Part shown: in pieces, positions 52,185-61,031 of the stretch
How positions within the stretch are numbered: the stretch's first letter is position 1
Layout: each line of letters begins with the position of its first letter
Source: Flavobacterium aquidurense
GTDB taxonomy: Bacteria; Bacteroidota; Bacteroidia; Flavobacteriales; Flavobacteriaceae
Direction: 5' to 3'
Assembly (NCBI RefSeq): GCF_001404985.1
Contig: NZ_JRLF01000014.1
Location: 372,001 to 436,000 of the forward strand
DNA: 64,000 nucleotides
Notes under the pieces: model-generated
Database searches by the model: none
What the model saw: only the letters and a program-made list of their open reading frames with translations
What the model was told of the DNA's origin: nothing
Position numbers and translations under genes: made by a program

Positions 52185-52967
52185 ATGAATATTGAAACTA
52201 TAAACAATAGCATTCAACCTCAAAAAGACCAACTTTTAAACCATTCTTTATACAATAAAATCCAAAGCATCGATGATTTGCATAGTTTCTTAGAAAGCCA
52301 TGTTTTTGCTGTTTGGGATTTTATGTCTTTATTAAAAGCTTTACAAGCGAAACTTACCTGTACAACAACACCTTGGTTTGCTACAAAAAATCCGGAAACA
52401 AGATATTTAATCAATGAAATTGTTCTAGCTGAAGAAACAGATTTAACGATTGACGGAAGAAGACAAAGTCATTATGAAATGTATCTGGAAGCAATGGCAG
52501 ATTGTGGTGCTGATACAAACGGAATCAATACATTTTTATCTCAAGTACATTCCTTGCACAATATTTTTGTTGCCATAAAACAAAGTTCATTACATCCGGA
52601 CATAAAAGCTTTTTTAGATTTTACTTTTAGAGTTATCGAAGAAGGAAAACCGCATCAAATTGCTGCTGCATTTACTTTTGGAAGAGAAGATTTAATCCCG
52701 AGTATGTTTACGGCAATCCTGAAAAACTTTCAAAAAAATCTTCCTGATACTGATTTAAGCAAACTTCTTTATTATTTTGAAAGACATATAGAATTAGATG
52801 CAGATGAACATGGACCAATGGCAATGCAGATGATTACTGATTTATGTGAAGATGATGACCAAAAATGGAAAGAAGTGGAAGAAATTTCTATTCTGGCATT
52901 AGAGAAGCGAATTGGACTCTGGAATGCCATTGAAGAGCAAATTCTCATGAAAACAGAAATGGTGTAA
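52185..52967 (+). CDS. DUF3050 protein (heme-oxygenase-like fold)
   Basis: The 260-residue soluble helical protein opens IQPQKDQLLNHSLYNKI, has the LHSFLESHVFAVWDFMSLLKALQ segment, and repeats histidine/acid pairs (FTFGREDLIP, FERHIELDADEHGPMAM) expected of the heme-oxygenase/TenA-like diiron superfamily. HxxxD/E patterns suggest a metal site. The family has no settled function. It has its own promoter and is not in an operon. Confidence 0.85.
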   Translation: MNIETINNSIQPQKDQLLNHSLYNKIQSIDDLHSFLESHVFAVWDFMSLLKALQAKLTCTTTPWFATKNPETRYLINEIVLAEETDLTIDGRRQSHYEMYLEAMADCGADTNGINTFLSQVHSLHNIFVAIKQSSLHPDIKAFLDFTFRVIEEGKPHQIAAAFTFGREDLIPSMFTAILKNFQKNLPDTDLSKLLYYFERHIELDADEHGPMAMQMITDLCEDDDQKWKEVEEISILALEKRIGLWNAIEEQILMKTEMV

Positions 52968-53033
52968 AACCAAAACAAGTTATATAACGTAACTATTTGT
53001 TTAAAATGATCCGAAACTTAATTTATCTAAATT

Positions 53034-53789
53034 ATGAAACCCCATTTCAAACAAATAGTTATTGTTATCCTCTCCATCTTTCTTTTAAGCTGCAGTTCTG
53101 ATGAAACAAAGTCAGAAACTACCATAATACCTCCCACAACACAAGTACCAAATGATCCTTTGCCTTTACCTGCCACAGTAAATTATTTGGCATTAGGAGA
53201 CAGCTATACTATAGGTGAAAGTGTTTGTGAAACCTGCCGATATCCGGAACAATTAAAATCGAGTTTAAAAGCCATTTATCCGCAAAGTAACTTTTCGTTA
53301 AAAATAATTGCCAAGACAGGCTGGACAACAACTAACTTAATTTCAGCAATAAACAATCAAAATCCGGATTCTAATTATGATTTAGTCACGCTCTTAATTG
53401 GTGTCAACAATCAATATCAGGGAAGGGATTTTTCTATTTATGAAAAAGAATTTCCGGCATTGGTCACAAAAGCAATTATGCTTGCTAAGGGAGATAAAAG
53501 AAATGTTCTTATTATTTCGATTCCTGATTATGCTTACACCACATTTGGAACGACTCAAATGCAAGGTCAGGGTATGAGAATTTCAAATGAAATAAATCAG
53601 TATAACTCTTTTGCAGAGAATTACTGCACAATGAATGGAGTTCCTTTTGTTTCAATTACAGATATTACAAGAAAAGGCCTTGAAAAACCAAGCTTAGTCG
53701 CTTCAGATGGGTTACACCCTTCGGCTGCTGCTTATACTTTATTTGTTGAGCGTATTTTACCTAAAGTAAAAATGATTTTACAGGATTAA
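53034..53789 (+). CDS. SGNH/GDSL hydrolase lipoprotein
   Basis: The 251-residue protein has a lipoprotein signal (IFLLSC, lipid on C20) and a short Thr/Pro-rich linker. The SGNH domain has block I ALGDSYTIGE with nucleophile S57, the oxyanion Asn in GVNNQYQ, and the Asp/His pair in DGLHPSA. The two Cys of VCETCR may form a disulfide. It should be an outer-membrane-anchored esterase or deacetylase of unknown substrate. Confidence 0.92.
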   Translation: MKPHFKQIVIVILSIFLLSCSSDETKSETTIIPPTTQVPNDPLPLPATVNYLALGDSYTIGESVCETCRYPEQLKSSLKAIYPQSNFSLKIIAKTGWTTTNLISAINNQNPDSNYDLVTLLIGVNNQYQGRDFSIYEKEFPALVTKAIMLAKGDKRNVLIISIPDYAYTTFGTTQMQGQGMRISNEINQYNSFAENYCTMNGVPFVSITDITRKGLEKPSLVASDGLHPSAAAYTLFVERILPKVKMILQD

Positions 53790-53820
53790 GATAAAAAACC
53801 TGTCTTTCAATGTTTTTTGG

Positions 53821-54843
53821 TTAACCTTTGTTAGATTTCCAAATGAATCCGTCGAGTAAATAATGAGTAAATTGAGGAACACTTAATAAAGGAACTACCA
53901 GAAATTGCCATGAAGAGAAATCGAATATTCTGAATGAAATGTTTTCGTTCCAGACTAAAATTTCCCATAAAAACTCTTCTGCAAAAGCAATTACCATTAA
54001 AATCAGAATATATATAAAGATTGGATTATATCTTTTTAGTGCTTTAAGAACTCCCGGAATTTTGTTTGGCTTATTATCTATTTCTCTAAAATAAACCAAT
54101 GCCATATACGGAATTCCGTGAGATACTACATTTAGCAAAGTAAAAATAAGATCATTATTAAAATATACGATTCCAAAATACCATGAAAGTGCGGTTCCCA
54201 GAATAATGGCATTTTTAGGGATATTAAAAAACTTATTTCTGATGCTTTTATAAACCGTATAGATAACATAAATCAGCAGGATAATACAGTAGATCCAAAA
54301 TAGTAATTTGAGTAAAAAGGAATTGTGAAAGCGAAAAAATTCATTTTCGACAAACCAGTTGAATTTTCTTTGTGAAGAAAAAAACCAATATAACATTGGG
54401 TAAACTGTTGCGGCATAAATAGCCAGATTATCTATAACAACTGAAAGTCTTGTTTTTTCTTCGTTTCTGGCATACAATCGCATAAAACCGTATTGTTGCC
54501 TGATGAAATGAAAAACAGCAACATAAGCGAGGAAGGACCAGAAAACCAAACTCCCAAAAGAGAAAAGAATAATCCCGATTGCAAAACAAATTGCAGGCAA
54601 TAATAGTAATCTTTTTTTATTTTTTTTAAATTCATCTCCTGCAAAATAAGTTTTGAATAATGTTGCATAAACATGTGCAACATCAATAAAAACGATTAGA
54701 AAAAGCCAGGTATAGAATGAATATTTATTTTCAATTTCAGTAATATAATCCTGAAATAAAAATATAATCGCCAATACAAAAAATGATGGACCTATGATGA
54801 ACGCAAAATCTGTTTTGGCTTTATGAATCCAGGGCTGTTTCAT
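53821..54843 (-). CDS. Polytopic membrane protein with conserved-looking histidines
   Basis: The 340-residue protein has about eight or nine transmembrane helices. Histidines occur at helix ends next to polar residues: IDVAHVYATLF, FHFIRQQYGF, VVSHGIPYM and FTHYLLDGFIWK. Their spacing suggests a membrane metal site, as in desaturase/hydroxylase-like enzymes, though the canonical motifs are not present. It is the last gene of a seven-gene operon and overlaps the FAD oxidoreductase gene by 23 bp, so it very likely works in the same process. Family not recognised. Confidence 0.75.
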   Translation of the reverse strand: MKQPWIHKAKTDFAFIIGPSFFVLAIIFLFQDYITEIENKYSFYTWLFLIVFIDVAHVYATLFKTYFAGDEFKKNKKRLLLLPAICFAIGIILFSFGSLVFWSFLAYVAVFHFIRQQYGFMRLYARNEEKTRLSVVIDNLAIYAATVYPMLYWFFSSQRKFNWFVENEFFRFHNSFLLKLLFWIYCIILLIYVIYTVYKSIRNKFFNIPKNAIILGTALSWYFGIVYFNNDLIFTLLNVVSHGIPYMALVYFREIDNKPNKIPGVLKALKRYNPIFIYILILMVIAFAEEFLWEILVWNENISFRIFDFSSWQFLVVPLLSVPQFTHYLLDGFIWKSNKG

Positions 54844-56449
54844 CTAAAATTTGATTTACTATATTGATTCCGTGATGAAAAGCTTCTTCAAAAATGGATA
54901 TTCCTGATAAGTCGGTATGTGCAAAATAGATCTTATTCTCAATGCTTTTTGAAGCGTTCCTTTTTGCTTCTCCAAAAATAAATCCGGGCGCAGGACTCAC
55001 CATTCCATGTCCCAATAAAAAAACCTCCATTTCTTCGGTACAATCTTCAATATCAGGATGTGCAATTTTCAGGTCATCAAAAACAAATTGTTTCCAATAA
55101 TCCTTGTTCTTTTTATACAGTTCTTTTCGTGACTTTTTCAAATCTGATGAAGAGAAACTATGGTAATAAGTTATTACTTTTTTTGTCTGGACCTGATTTA
55201 AAGATTGATGCTGATCATACACATATCCTAAACCTTTTGCATCATAAATAACGTTATCCCAGGAAAGCGGAAAACTAAAATTATCTGCTAAATCAGTTAC
55301 AGTTAAACTCGCCAAAAGCCAGGGTGTATAATGAAACTCTTTTGTAAATTCTTTGCGTTCTTTAATTAAATACTGATTTACAAATTGAGGTGTTGCCATA
55401 ATTACTTTGTTGGCAATAATTTCTACCGAAACCTTTTTGATATCATCAAATGCCTGGACAACGACTTTGTTATTTTTGACTTTTACATCATAAACCAAAT
55501 GATTTTTCAAGGTTTTTTTGTGGGTATATTTTTTTAGATGAGATGCTAATCTGGCGTTTCCTTCCGGCCATGTTAAAACACTGTCTTTTTTATCTGAAGA
55601 AGCATCTTGTTTCCGTCCGGCAAAATAATGAATTCCCGCCCAGGCAGAAACATATTCTATTCCGAGTCCGAAATCATCTTTACAGCAATAATCTATATAA
55701 TTAAATAATGGTTCGGCTTTGAAATTGTTGGTTTCAAACCATTCTTTCATTGTCATTTTATCTAAATTACGGATTTTAGTATCTTCTGAAGAAAGATGAA
55801 GCGGAATATCGAATAAGTACTTTCCATCATTTCCCTTTCCTTCGCGAAATGCATCCATTAACTTAAAAAAACGCTGAAAATCGAGATCCTGATTTGCTGA
55901 ATTTCCGTCTTTTGGCACTACACCTTCCTGCCAGTTATTTTTATAAAATAAGCGTTCATCTGGTGCAAAAGATAATTGCAATTCATCAAATACAGGAAAT
56001 CCTTTTGTATCATATCCTAGAATGATTTTCTCTTCTTCAAGAAATTGTAATAATTCTTTATCTTTAAAATTAGGCAAAGGCAAATAATGTGCTCCAAGCG
56101 GATATTTAGAATACTTGTTTTCTCCATTTGATGAATTTCCGCCTAAATGCCCTTCTAATTCTATTAAAAGAAAATTAGAAATTCCTTTTTTATCAAATTG
56201 TCTGGCAGCACTTAAGCCTGAAATTCCGCCACCTACAATCAGGTACGGAATATGAATTTGAGAGGTTGGTTTTGGGAAATCTTTTATCCATAACCGATGT
56301 CCCAGGAGATGATTAGTTCCGGACAAACGAAGTAAGAGGTGCATAATTTTATCGGAACAAAATTGCAGAAACGGAATCAGCAATAAAGAAGCTCCAATTC
56401 CTTTTACAAAACTGCGTCTTGATTTACTGTAATTTTCCCCATTCTTCAT
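54821..56449 (-). CDS. FAD-dependent oxidoreductase, flavin amine oxidase-like, Tat-type signal
   Basis: The start is the ATG at 56449 (542 residues). The codon before it is a TTG that is not needed. The N terminus has a twin-arginine motif SRRSFVKG and a hydrophobic stretch (IGASLLLIPFLQF), so the folded flavoprotein would reach the periplasm or stay anchored. The dinucleotide motif is YLIVGGGISGLSAARQ, followed by the ELEGHLGGNSS stretch that replaces the usual E...R. It overlaps the spermidine-synthase-like gene by 26 bp. A polyamine or polyamine-like amine is a plausible substrate, from context only. Confidence 0.85.
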   Translation of the reverse strand: MKNGENYSKSRRSFVKGIGASLLLIPFLQFCSDKIMHLLLRLSGTNHLLGHRLWIKDFPKPTSQIHIPYLIVGGGISGLSAARQFDKKGISNFLLIELEGHLGGNSSNGENKYSKYPLGAHYLPLPNFKDKELLQFLEEEKIILGYDTKGFPVFDELQLSFAPDERLFYKNNWQEGVVPKDGNSANQDLDFQRFFKLMDAFREGKGNDGKYLFDIPLHLSSEDTKIRNLDKMTMKEWFETNNFKAEPLFNYIDYCCKDDFGLGIEYVSAWAGIHYFAGRKQDASSDKKDSVLTWPEGNARLASHLKKYTHKKTLKNHLVYDVKVKNNKVVVQAFDDIKKVSVEIIANKVIMATPQFVNQYLIKERKEFTKEFHYTPWLLASLTVTDLADNFSFPLSWDNVIYDAKGLGYVYDQHQSLNQVQTKKVITYYHSFSSSDLKKSRKELYKKNKDYWKQFVFDDLKIAHPDIEDCTEEMEVFLLGHGMVSPAPGFIFGEAKRNASKSIENKIYFAHTDLSGISIFEEAFHHGINIVNQILDETALDS

Positions 56450-57944
56450 CAAAATAGCGTACTAAAATTTGGTTGTCTAATCGATTGATTTCAATTTCAT
56501 TTGAGATCATATCATTGGTAAAATAATTAAATCTGTCAAACTGATAATTGTAGAATTTTAATCCTTCGGCTTTTCTGTTTACATCATTAAATGTGGTTCC
56601 AAAACCGTTAATAGCAATGGTATATCCCCATTCTCCAAATGAAGGAACGTAAGCGTGATAGGCATCGACCTGAGGAAAAACCTGCATAACCGTTTTATTA
56701 ATACACCAAAATGATTTTGGGGCAAAATAAGGTGAGGTTGTCTGAATAACAACTGCAGCATCAGGCTGTAGAATCGTTTTTATGGTTTGATAAAAATTTA
56801 AGGAATATAACTTTCCTAAACTATAATTTGACGGATCAGGAAAATCGATAATGGCAACATCAAATTTTTCTTTGCAGCTTTTTGCCCAAATATAGGCATC
56901 TGTATTTATGACAGTAACTTTTTTATTGTTCAGCGATTCTTTATTAAAATCTGTTAGTACTTTATTGGTTTTAAACAACTTTGTCATTCCCTGATCGAGA
57001 TCGACCAAGGTAATTTTTTCGACGTCTTTGTATTTTAAAATTTCACGTACGGCCAAACCATCTCCTCCGCCCAAAACCAAAACATGTTTTACATTTTTAG
57101 CAATTGACATTACCGGATGCACTAAAGCTTCATGATAACGGTATTCATCTGCAGAACTGAATTGCAGGTTATTGTTTAAATACAATCTGTAATCGCTCTT
57201 ATTATGCGTTAAAACAATTCGCTGATATGGAGTTGAATTGGTATAAATGATGTTTTCGCCGTAAAGTTTTCCTTCTGAATATGCCAGTATAACATCTGAA
57301 AATATAAAGACACTTAATAAGATGATAAATGAAAAAATGGCTTTTACTTTTAGAAAATAGCTGTTTTTTAATTCTCGTTTTAAAAGAAAGCACAACGCAA
57401 TGGCAATGCTTACGTTTATCATACCAAAGAATAATGATGTGCCCATGATTCCTAATTTTGGAACGAGAATCAAAGGAAAAAGTATCGATGCCAATAAAGC
57501 ACCAATATAATCGAATGTAAATACATTTGAAACCAAATCCCTGAACTCTACTTTATCTTTGAGGATATTCATTAACAACGGAATTTCTAATCCTACCAGA
57601 AATCCTGTTATAAAAACCAGCAAATAGAGTATAAATTGAAAGTATTCGACACTTTCGAATAATAAAAATAAAACTACTGAACTCAAACCGCCAATTAAAC
57701 CCACTAATATCTCGATTTCTACAAAAGTATTCAGGAGGTTTTTATGGAAAAACTTGGAGAAAAAAGAGCCAATACCCATAGAAAATAGGTAAACCCCAAT
57801 AATAAATGAAAATTGCTTTACTGAATCTCCTAATAAATAACTGGCTAAAGTACCCGCAACAAGTTCGTACACAAGTCCGCAGGTTGCAATAATAAATACA
57901 GCAAACAGTAGCAAAAATTCAAACCTAAGAAACTTTTTACCCAT
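56424..57944 (-). CDS. Membrane-fused spermidine-synthase-like aminopropyltransferase
   Basis: The start is the ATG at 57944 (506 residues, MGKKFLRFEFLLLF). An upstream GTG gives four more residues. Seven or so transmembrane helices occupy about 1-215. The C-terminal half is a spermidine-synthase fold with the decarboxylated-SAM motif VLGGGDGLAV, LVDLDQGM and the catalytic loop IIDFPDPSNYSLGKLYS. This architecture is known as a membrane spermidine synthase, whose true substrate is unclear. The operon also encodes a SpeD-like enzyme that would make its decarboxylated SAM, a strong functional link. Confidence 0.9.
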   Translation of the reverse strand: MGKKFLRFEFLLLFAVFIIATCGLVYELVAGTLASYLLGDSVKQFSFIIGVYLFSMGIGSFFSKFFHKNLLNTFVEIEILVGLIGGLSSVVLFLLFESVEYFQFILYLLVFITGFLVGLEIPLLMNILKDKVEFRDLVSNVFTFDYIGALLASILFPLILVPKLGIMGTSLFFGMINVSIAIALCFLLKRELKNSYFLKVKAIFSFIILLSVFIFSDVILAYSEGKLYGENIIYTNSTPYQRIVLTHNKSDYRLYLNNNLQFSSADEYRYHEALVHPVMSIAKNVKHVLVLGGGDGLAVREILKYKDVEKITLVDLDQGMTKLFKTNKVLTDFNKESLNNKKVTVINTDAYIWAKSCKEKFDVAIIDFPDPSNYSLGKLYSLNFYQTIKTILQPDAAVVIQTTSPYFAPKSFWCINKTVMQVFPQVDAYHAYVPSFGEWGYTIAINGFGTTFNDVNRKAEGLKFYNYQFDRFNYFTNDMISNEIEINRLDNQILVRYFDEEWGKLQ

Positions 57945-58152
57945 GAATTGCGGCACTAATAATCATTGAGATCCCAATGATAAATGCTGCTAAAACAATT
58001 GCAACAGCGATATTATTTTTCTCGACAACCTCTTTCCAGGTATTTTCCGGAGTCATTTTTTCGATAATGAAATAAGCTACTAATAAGATAACAAACCCTA
58101 AAAGAGAATAAATAATCGAATTTACGATGGGCTGATAATGTATTAAATCCAT
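57937..58152 (-). CDS. DUF350 family membrane protein
   Basis: The 71-residue protein has two transmembrane helices (about 12-30 and 48-68) joined by a charged loop with EKMTPENTWKEVVEKNN, the conserved core of DUF350. Longer DUF350 proteins carry two such units, so this is a single-unit form. It overlaps the next gene by 8 bp. DUF350 genes are often found next to membrane spermidine synthases and DUF4178 genes, as here, which suggests one complex. Molecular role unknown. Confidence 0.85.
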   Translation of the reverse strand: MDLIHYQPIVNSIIYSLLGFVILLVAYFIIEKMTPENTWKEVVEKNNIAVAIVLAAFIIGISMIISAAIHG

Positions 58153-58164
58153 ACTTTATAAAAT

Positions 58165-58344
58165 TTATTTATGATAAAAATGATTCACTGAACTTCGACT
58201 TCCTGAAGTACTATATTTTTCTGTGGTTTCGCAATCGCAAATTCGGTTTCCTGAATAAGCAAAATACAAATAAGCTGCAAAGCAAAATATTCCTATTGCT
58301 AATGGGGCTGCATTATTTTTTAAAAAATCTAAACTACTTTTCAT
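58165..58344 (-). CDS. 59-residue single-pass membrane protein
   Basis: An ATG at 58344 opens a 59-codon frame ending 12 bp before the DUF350 gene and starting 5 bp after the DUF4178 stop. It therefore fits tightly into the operon. The protein has one hydrophobic helix (about 13-31, APLAIGIFCFAAYLYFAYS) and then a CxC motif (RICDCETTEKYSTS) and a Ser-rich tail. No family was recognised. Tight spacing on both sides and a full helix argue for a real gene. Confidence 0.7.
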   Translation of the reverse strand: MKSSLDFLKNNAAPLAIGIFCFAAYLYFAYSGNRICDCETTEKYSTSGSRSSVNHFYHK

Positions 58345-58349
58345 AATTG

Positions 58350-59579
58350 CTATTCGCTGTATGGGGAATAATCACTATTTGCCCATCTCGTTTTTTCAAA
58401 ATTAATTTTAAAATATCGTATCACGACATACACAACAATCATAAGTATAGCAATAATCCATACATTTCGGTTTGAAGGCTCGTTCCAAACCACTTTAATT
58501 TTCATTGCAGTATTTTTTGTGTCTTCGGGTGCTTTTAGTGGTTTTATCAAAAGATGGTATTTTCCTTCTTTGACACCGCAAATATTAAATTTTTCAGACC
58601 AGTTTCCTTCCGTCCAACTCTCGCCATCTTCATAGCCGTGATAATATTCAATATCTTTATTAGCATGAATTTCGTCATTACTTGTTTCGTTTACCAGGGC
58701 AACATCAACATTCGCCCACGAATTGTCAACATCTGTAGAGACATGAATTGTCATTGGAGCTGAACCTCCTTTTAAAACAAAGGATTCACCCGTAAATTCC
58801 CTGTCATTAAAATCAGTAAAAGGAATCGCTTTATTAAACACAACCTGCTCTGACTGATCTTTATAAATATACCAGTTTGTGGAAATAATCATTAAAAGAA
58901 AAATGCAAAATATAATGGCCGTATTATTTACATCAAAATAATAAGGCTGAGCAATATTTACTCCGGTTTGATATGGTAAATGAGCGTTTAAGAATGCTTT
59001 TTTAATCTTTGATTTACTAATATATTCTCCCAGAAAAGCGGTTTCGACGCCATTCATTTTTTCGATAGAAATCATTAAAGGCGGCTGAATATACTCGGTT
59101 AGATGAACTTTTTTTGATGGTAACTCAAAATCAAAATACCCTTGAGCATTGTCTATTTCTGTATCAGAATATTCATAAAGATGAAATGAGCTATTATCAT
59201 ACGCTATAGATTTAGGATGTGTTCTTACATCAAATTTTTCTTCTATTTCGGTTAAAAATATCCAATGTCCATCTGATTCAGATAAGTAGACAAAATCACC
59301 TGCATTATTCTTCAGGATATATTCGGCCCAATGATAACCACCGTACACTTTTTTGGTAATAGCGCCCGTAACTATATATTCTATTCCGTTAAAATTGCCC
59401 TTATCTCCAATTTTAAGAGTAAAATCATTTATGACTTTCGGCTTAAATTTAGATCTTAGACGAAGTCCTTCACTATCTGCTATATATAAACTATGGCAGT
59501 TTGGACAGACAAAGCTCTTGACTTCAAAACCAACTTCCAGTTCGGTAACAGTATTACAATCGTAACAGGGAACTTTCAT
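58350..59579 (-). CDS. DUF4178 protein with zinc-ribbon start and membrane anchors
   Basis: The 409-residue protein has an N-terminal zinc ribbon with two CxxC pairs (VPCYDCNT and FVCPNCHS). A DUF4178 domain (about 50-160: GDKGNFNGIEYIVTGAITKKV, then WAEYILKNNAGDFVYLSESDGHWIF), a transmembrane helix (about 219-236), an external beta-domain and a second helix near 375-393 follow. DUF4178 has no assigned activity. It lies 3 bp after the SpeD-like gene. The pairing with SpeD, SpeE-like and DUF350 genes recurs in other bacteria, as I recall it. Confidence 0.85.
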   Translation of the reverse strand: MKVPCYDCNTVTELEVGFEVKSFVCPNCHSLYIADSEGLRLRSKFKPKVINDFTLKIGDKGNFNGIEYIVTGAITKKVYGGYHWAEYILKNNAGDFVYLSESDGHWIFLTEIEEKFDVRTHPKSIAYDNSSFHLYEYSDTEIDNAQGYFDFELPSKKVHLTEYIQPPLMISIEKMNGVETAFLGEYISKSKIKKAFLNAHLPYQTGVNIAQPYYFDVNNTAIIFCIFLLMIISTNWYIYKDQSEQVVFNKAIPFTDFNDREFTGESFVLKGGSAPMTIHVSTDVDNSWANVDVALVNETSNDEIHANKDIEYYHGYEDGESWTEGNWSEKFNICGVKEGKYHLLIKPLKAPEDTKNTAMKIKVVWNEPSNRNVWIIAILMIVVYVVIRYFKINFEKTRWANSDYSPYSE

Positions 59580-59582
59580 ATA

Positions 59583-59945
59583 TTAACGATTAATTTCAAA
59601 ATCTTTTATAATTGTTCCTTCAAAATAAGCCATATAATGGGCCATTACAGCTCTTACTTTTTGTGAATTATCCTGTTGGTAATTGCACAAATAAACATCC
59701 AGGGTAAGTTGATTATATTCTGGCCAGGTATGTATACAAATATGGGATTCTTTCAGGCAAAACGAAATCGTAAAGCTGTTATTATCAAAATCATGAACAA
59801 TAACACCCACTTTCTCAAGATTATATGTTTCTAAAATCGAATTTGTAATCGCTACAAAACCCTTACTGTTCGTTAGTTTTTGAGTTTCATCGACATGTAA
59901 GGTAACCAGTTTATGTAAGCCTGGAGAATAAGGGGGTAAATCCAT
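59583..59945 (-). CDS. S-adenosylmethionine decarboxylase (SpeD-like, bacterial class)
   Basis: From the ATG at 59945 the protein has 120 residues. A promoter box at 59966-59973 rules out the upstream TTG at 59999. The self-processing site is intact: E66-S67 in KESH, with S67 becoming the pyruvoyl group, followed by IHTWPEY. The late Cys (C87) fits the proton-donor position. It makes decarboxylated SAM, the aminopropyl donor for the SpeE-like protein of the same operon. As first gene it sets the chemistry of the operon. Confidence 0.9.
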   Translation of the reverse strand: MDLPPYSPGLHKLVTLHVDETQKLTNSKGFVAITNSILETYNLEKVGVIVHDFDNNSFTISFCLKESHICIHTWPEYNQLTLDVYLCNYQQDNSQKVRAVMAHYMAYFEGTIIKDFEINR

Positions 59946-59965
59946 TAAGATATTTATATACGGGT

Positions 59966-59973
59966 CAAATATA
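59966..59973 (-). promoter_or_regulatory. -7 promoter element of the seven-gene operon
   Basis: The minus strand reads TATATTTG, 20 bp before the SpeD-like ATG. A TTG 23 bp further upstream is a possible -33 box. Confidence 0.55.
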
Positions 59974-60137
59974 TAATATTTTTTAGATAATTTTAACAAG
60001 AGTGTTTTTCTTTGGTTATAGATTTTCGAAAGAAAAACAGCTGCTGAAAACCTAAAAATATTAATCCGGAAAAATATCCTTAATTTTGTAAAAAGTTGAT
60101 TCTTCCGGATTCAATTGCTAAATAAACGACTACAGTA

Positions 60138-60962
60138 ATGCAGGTTTCACCTTCAAAAGAATTAGCGCCTTATATTAAACATTATCTTTTTTTAGATAAT
60201 GCAGCAACTGATATTCAAAAACTTCGGTTGTTTTCTGATGGTAATACGGGTGTTGTTTTTTCTTTGAAAAGTAAACTTATTTCCCGACTTAATAAATATG
60301 AAGCAAAGGAGTATTTGCCCGCTTCGTTTTTATACGGACAATTGAATGGTTTTAAAGATATTTATTCTGATAATGAAATTACTTTGATAATTGTTGTTTT
60401 TCAGCCCAACGGAATACATCAATTATTAGGAATTCCAGCCAATGAATTTCAGGATTCTATTATTCCGGTTGAAGATGTATTTGGACAAAAAATTGCTGTT
60501 CTACAGGAAAAGCTGTCCGAGCAAAATAATCAGGCAAGAGTGGCGCTGTTAAATCAGTTTTTCAGCAATGAAGTTATTACAAAACCGGTTTCAAACCAGT
60601 TCATCATCAACAGTTCTTTAGATTTTATTATTACGAATAAAGGATATTTCTCTGTTAAACAATTAGTAGATTATACGGGTTATACAGAAAGACATCTGGA
60701 AAGAAAATTTAAAGAATGTATTGGATTAAATCCTAAGAAATTTGGTAACGTAATAAGATTACATCATTTTCTAAAGCTACTAAAAAATAAATCTGATGAT
60801 ATGAACCTAACTACGATTTGCTATGATGCGGGATTTTCTGATCAGTCACATCTAATAAAAGAATTTAGAAAACATACCGGAATCACTCCAAAAGAATATT
60901 TATTCAGTACTGGAAAATTAACCAATAACCTCATCAAAACTTCTCCTGCATTTATACTTTAA
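60138..60962 (+). CDS. AraC-family transcriptional regulator
   Basis: The 274-residue protein starts MQVSPSKELAPYIKHYLFLD, as in the DUF6597-type N-terminal sensing domain. It ends in an AraC domain with both helix-turn-helix units (FSVKQLVDYTGYTERHLERKF, then LTTICYDAGFSDQSHLIKEFRKHTGITPKEY). A TAATTTTG box lies at 60081-60088. It is divergent from the polyamine-type operon and 69 bp before the nitrilase-family gene, so it may regulate either. The nitrilase gene in the same orientation is the likelier target. Confidence 0.92.
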   Translation: MQVSPSKELAPYIKHYLFLDNAATDIQKLRLFSDGNTGVVFSLKSKLISRLNKYEAKEYLPASFLYGQLNGFKDIYSDNEITLIIVVFQPNGIHQLLGIPANEFQDSIIPVEDVFGQKIAVLQEKLSEQNNQARVALLNQFFSNEVITKPVSNQFIINSSLDFIITNKGYFSVKQLVDYTGYTERHLERKFKECIGLNPKKFGNVIRLHHFLKLLKNKSDDMNLTTICYDAGFSDQSHLIKEFRKHTGITPKEYLFSTGKLTNNLIKTSPAFIL

Positions 60963-61031
60963 AATGTCGGTTTTATACAATTTATAGAATTTCACGAACG
61001 CTACTTTTGACTTAAATTAATAGCGTTTAAT

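Noticed and set aside
59946..59999. Longer SpeD-like protein from the TTG
   Set aside because: It would start upstream of the -7 promoter box at 59966-59973.
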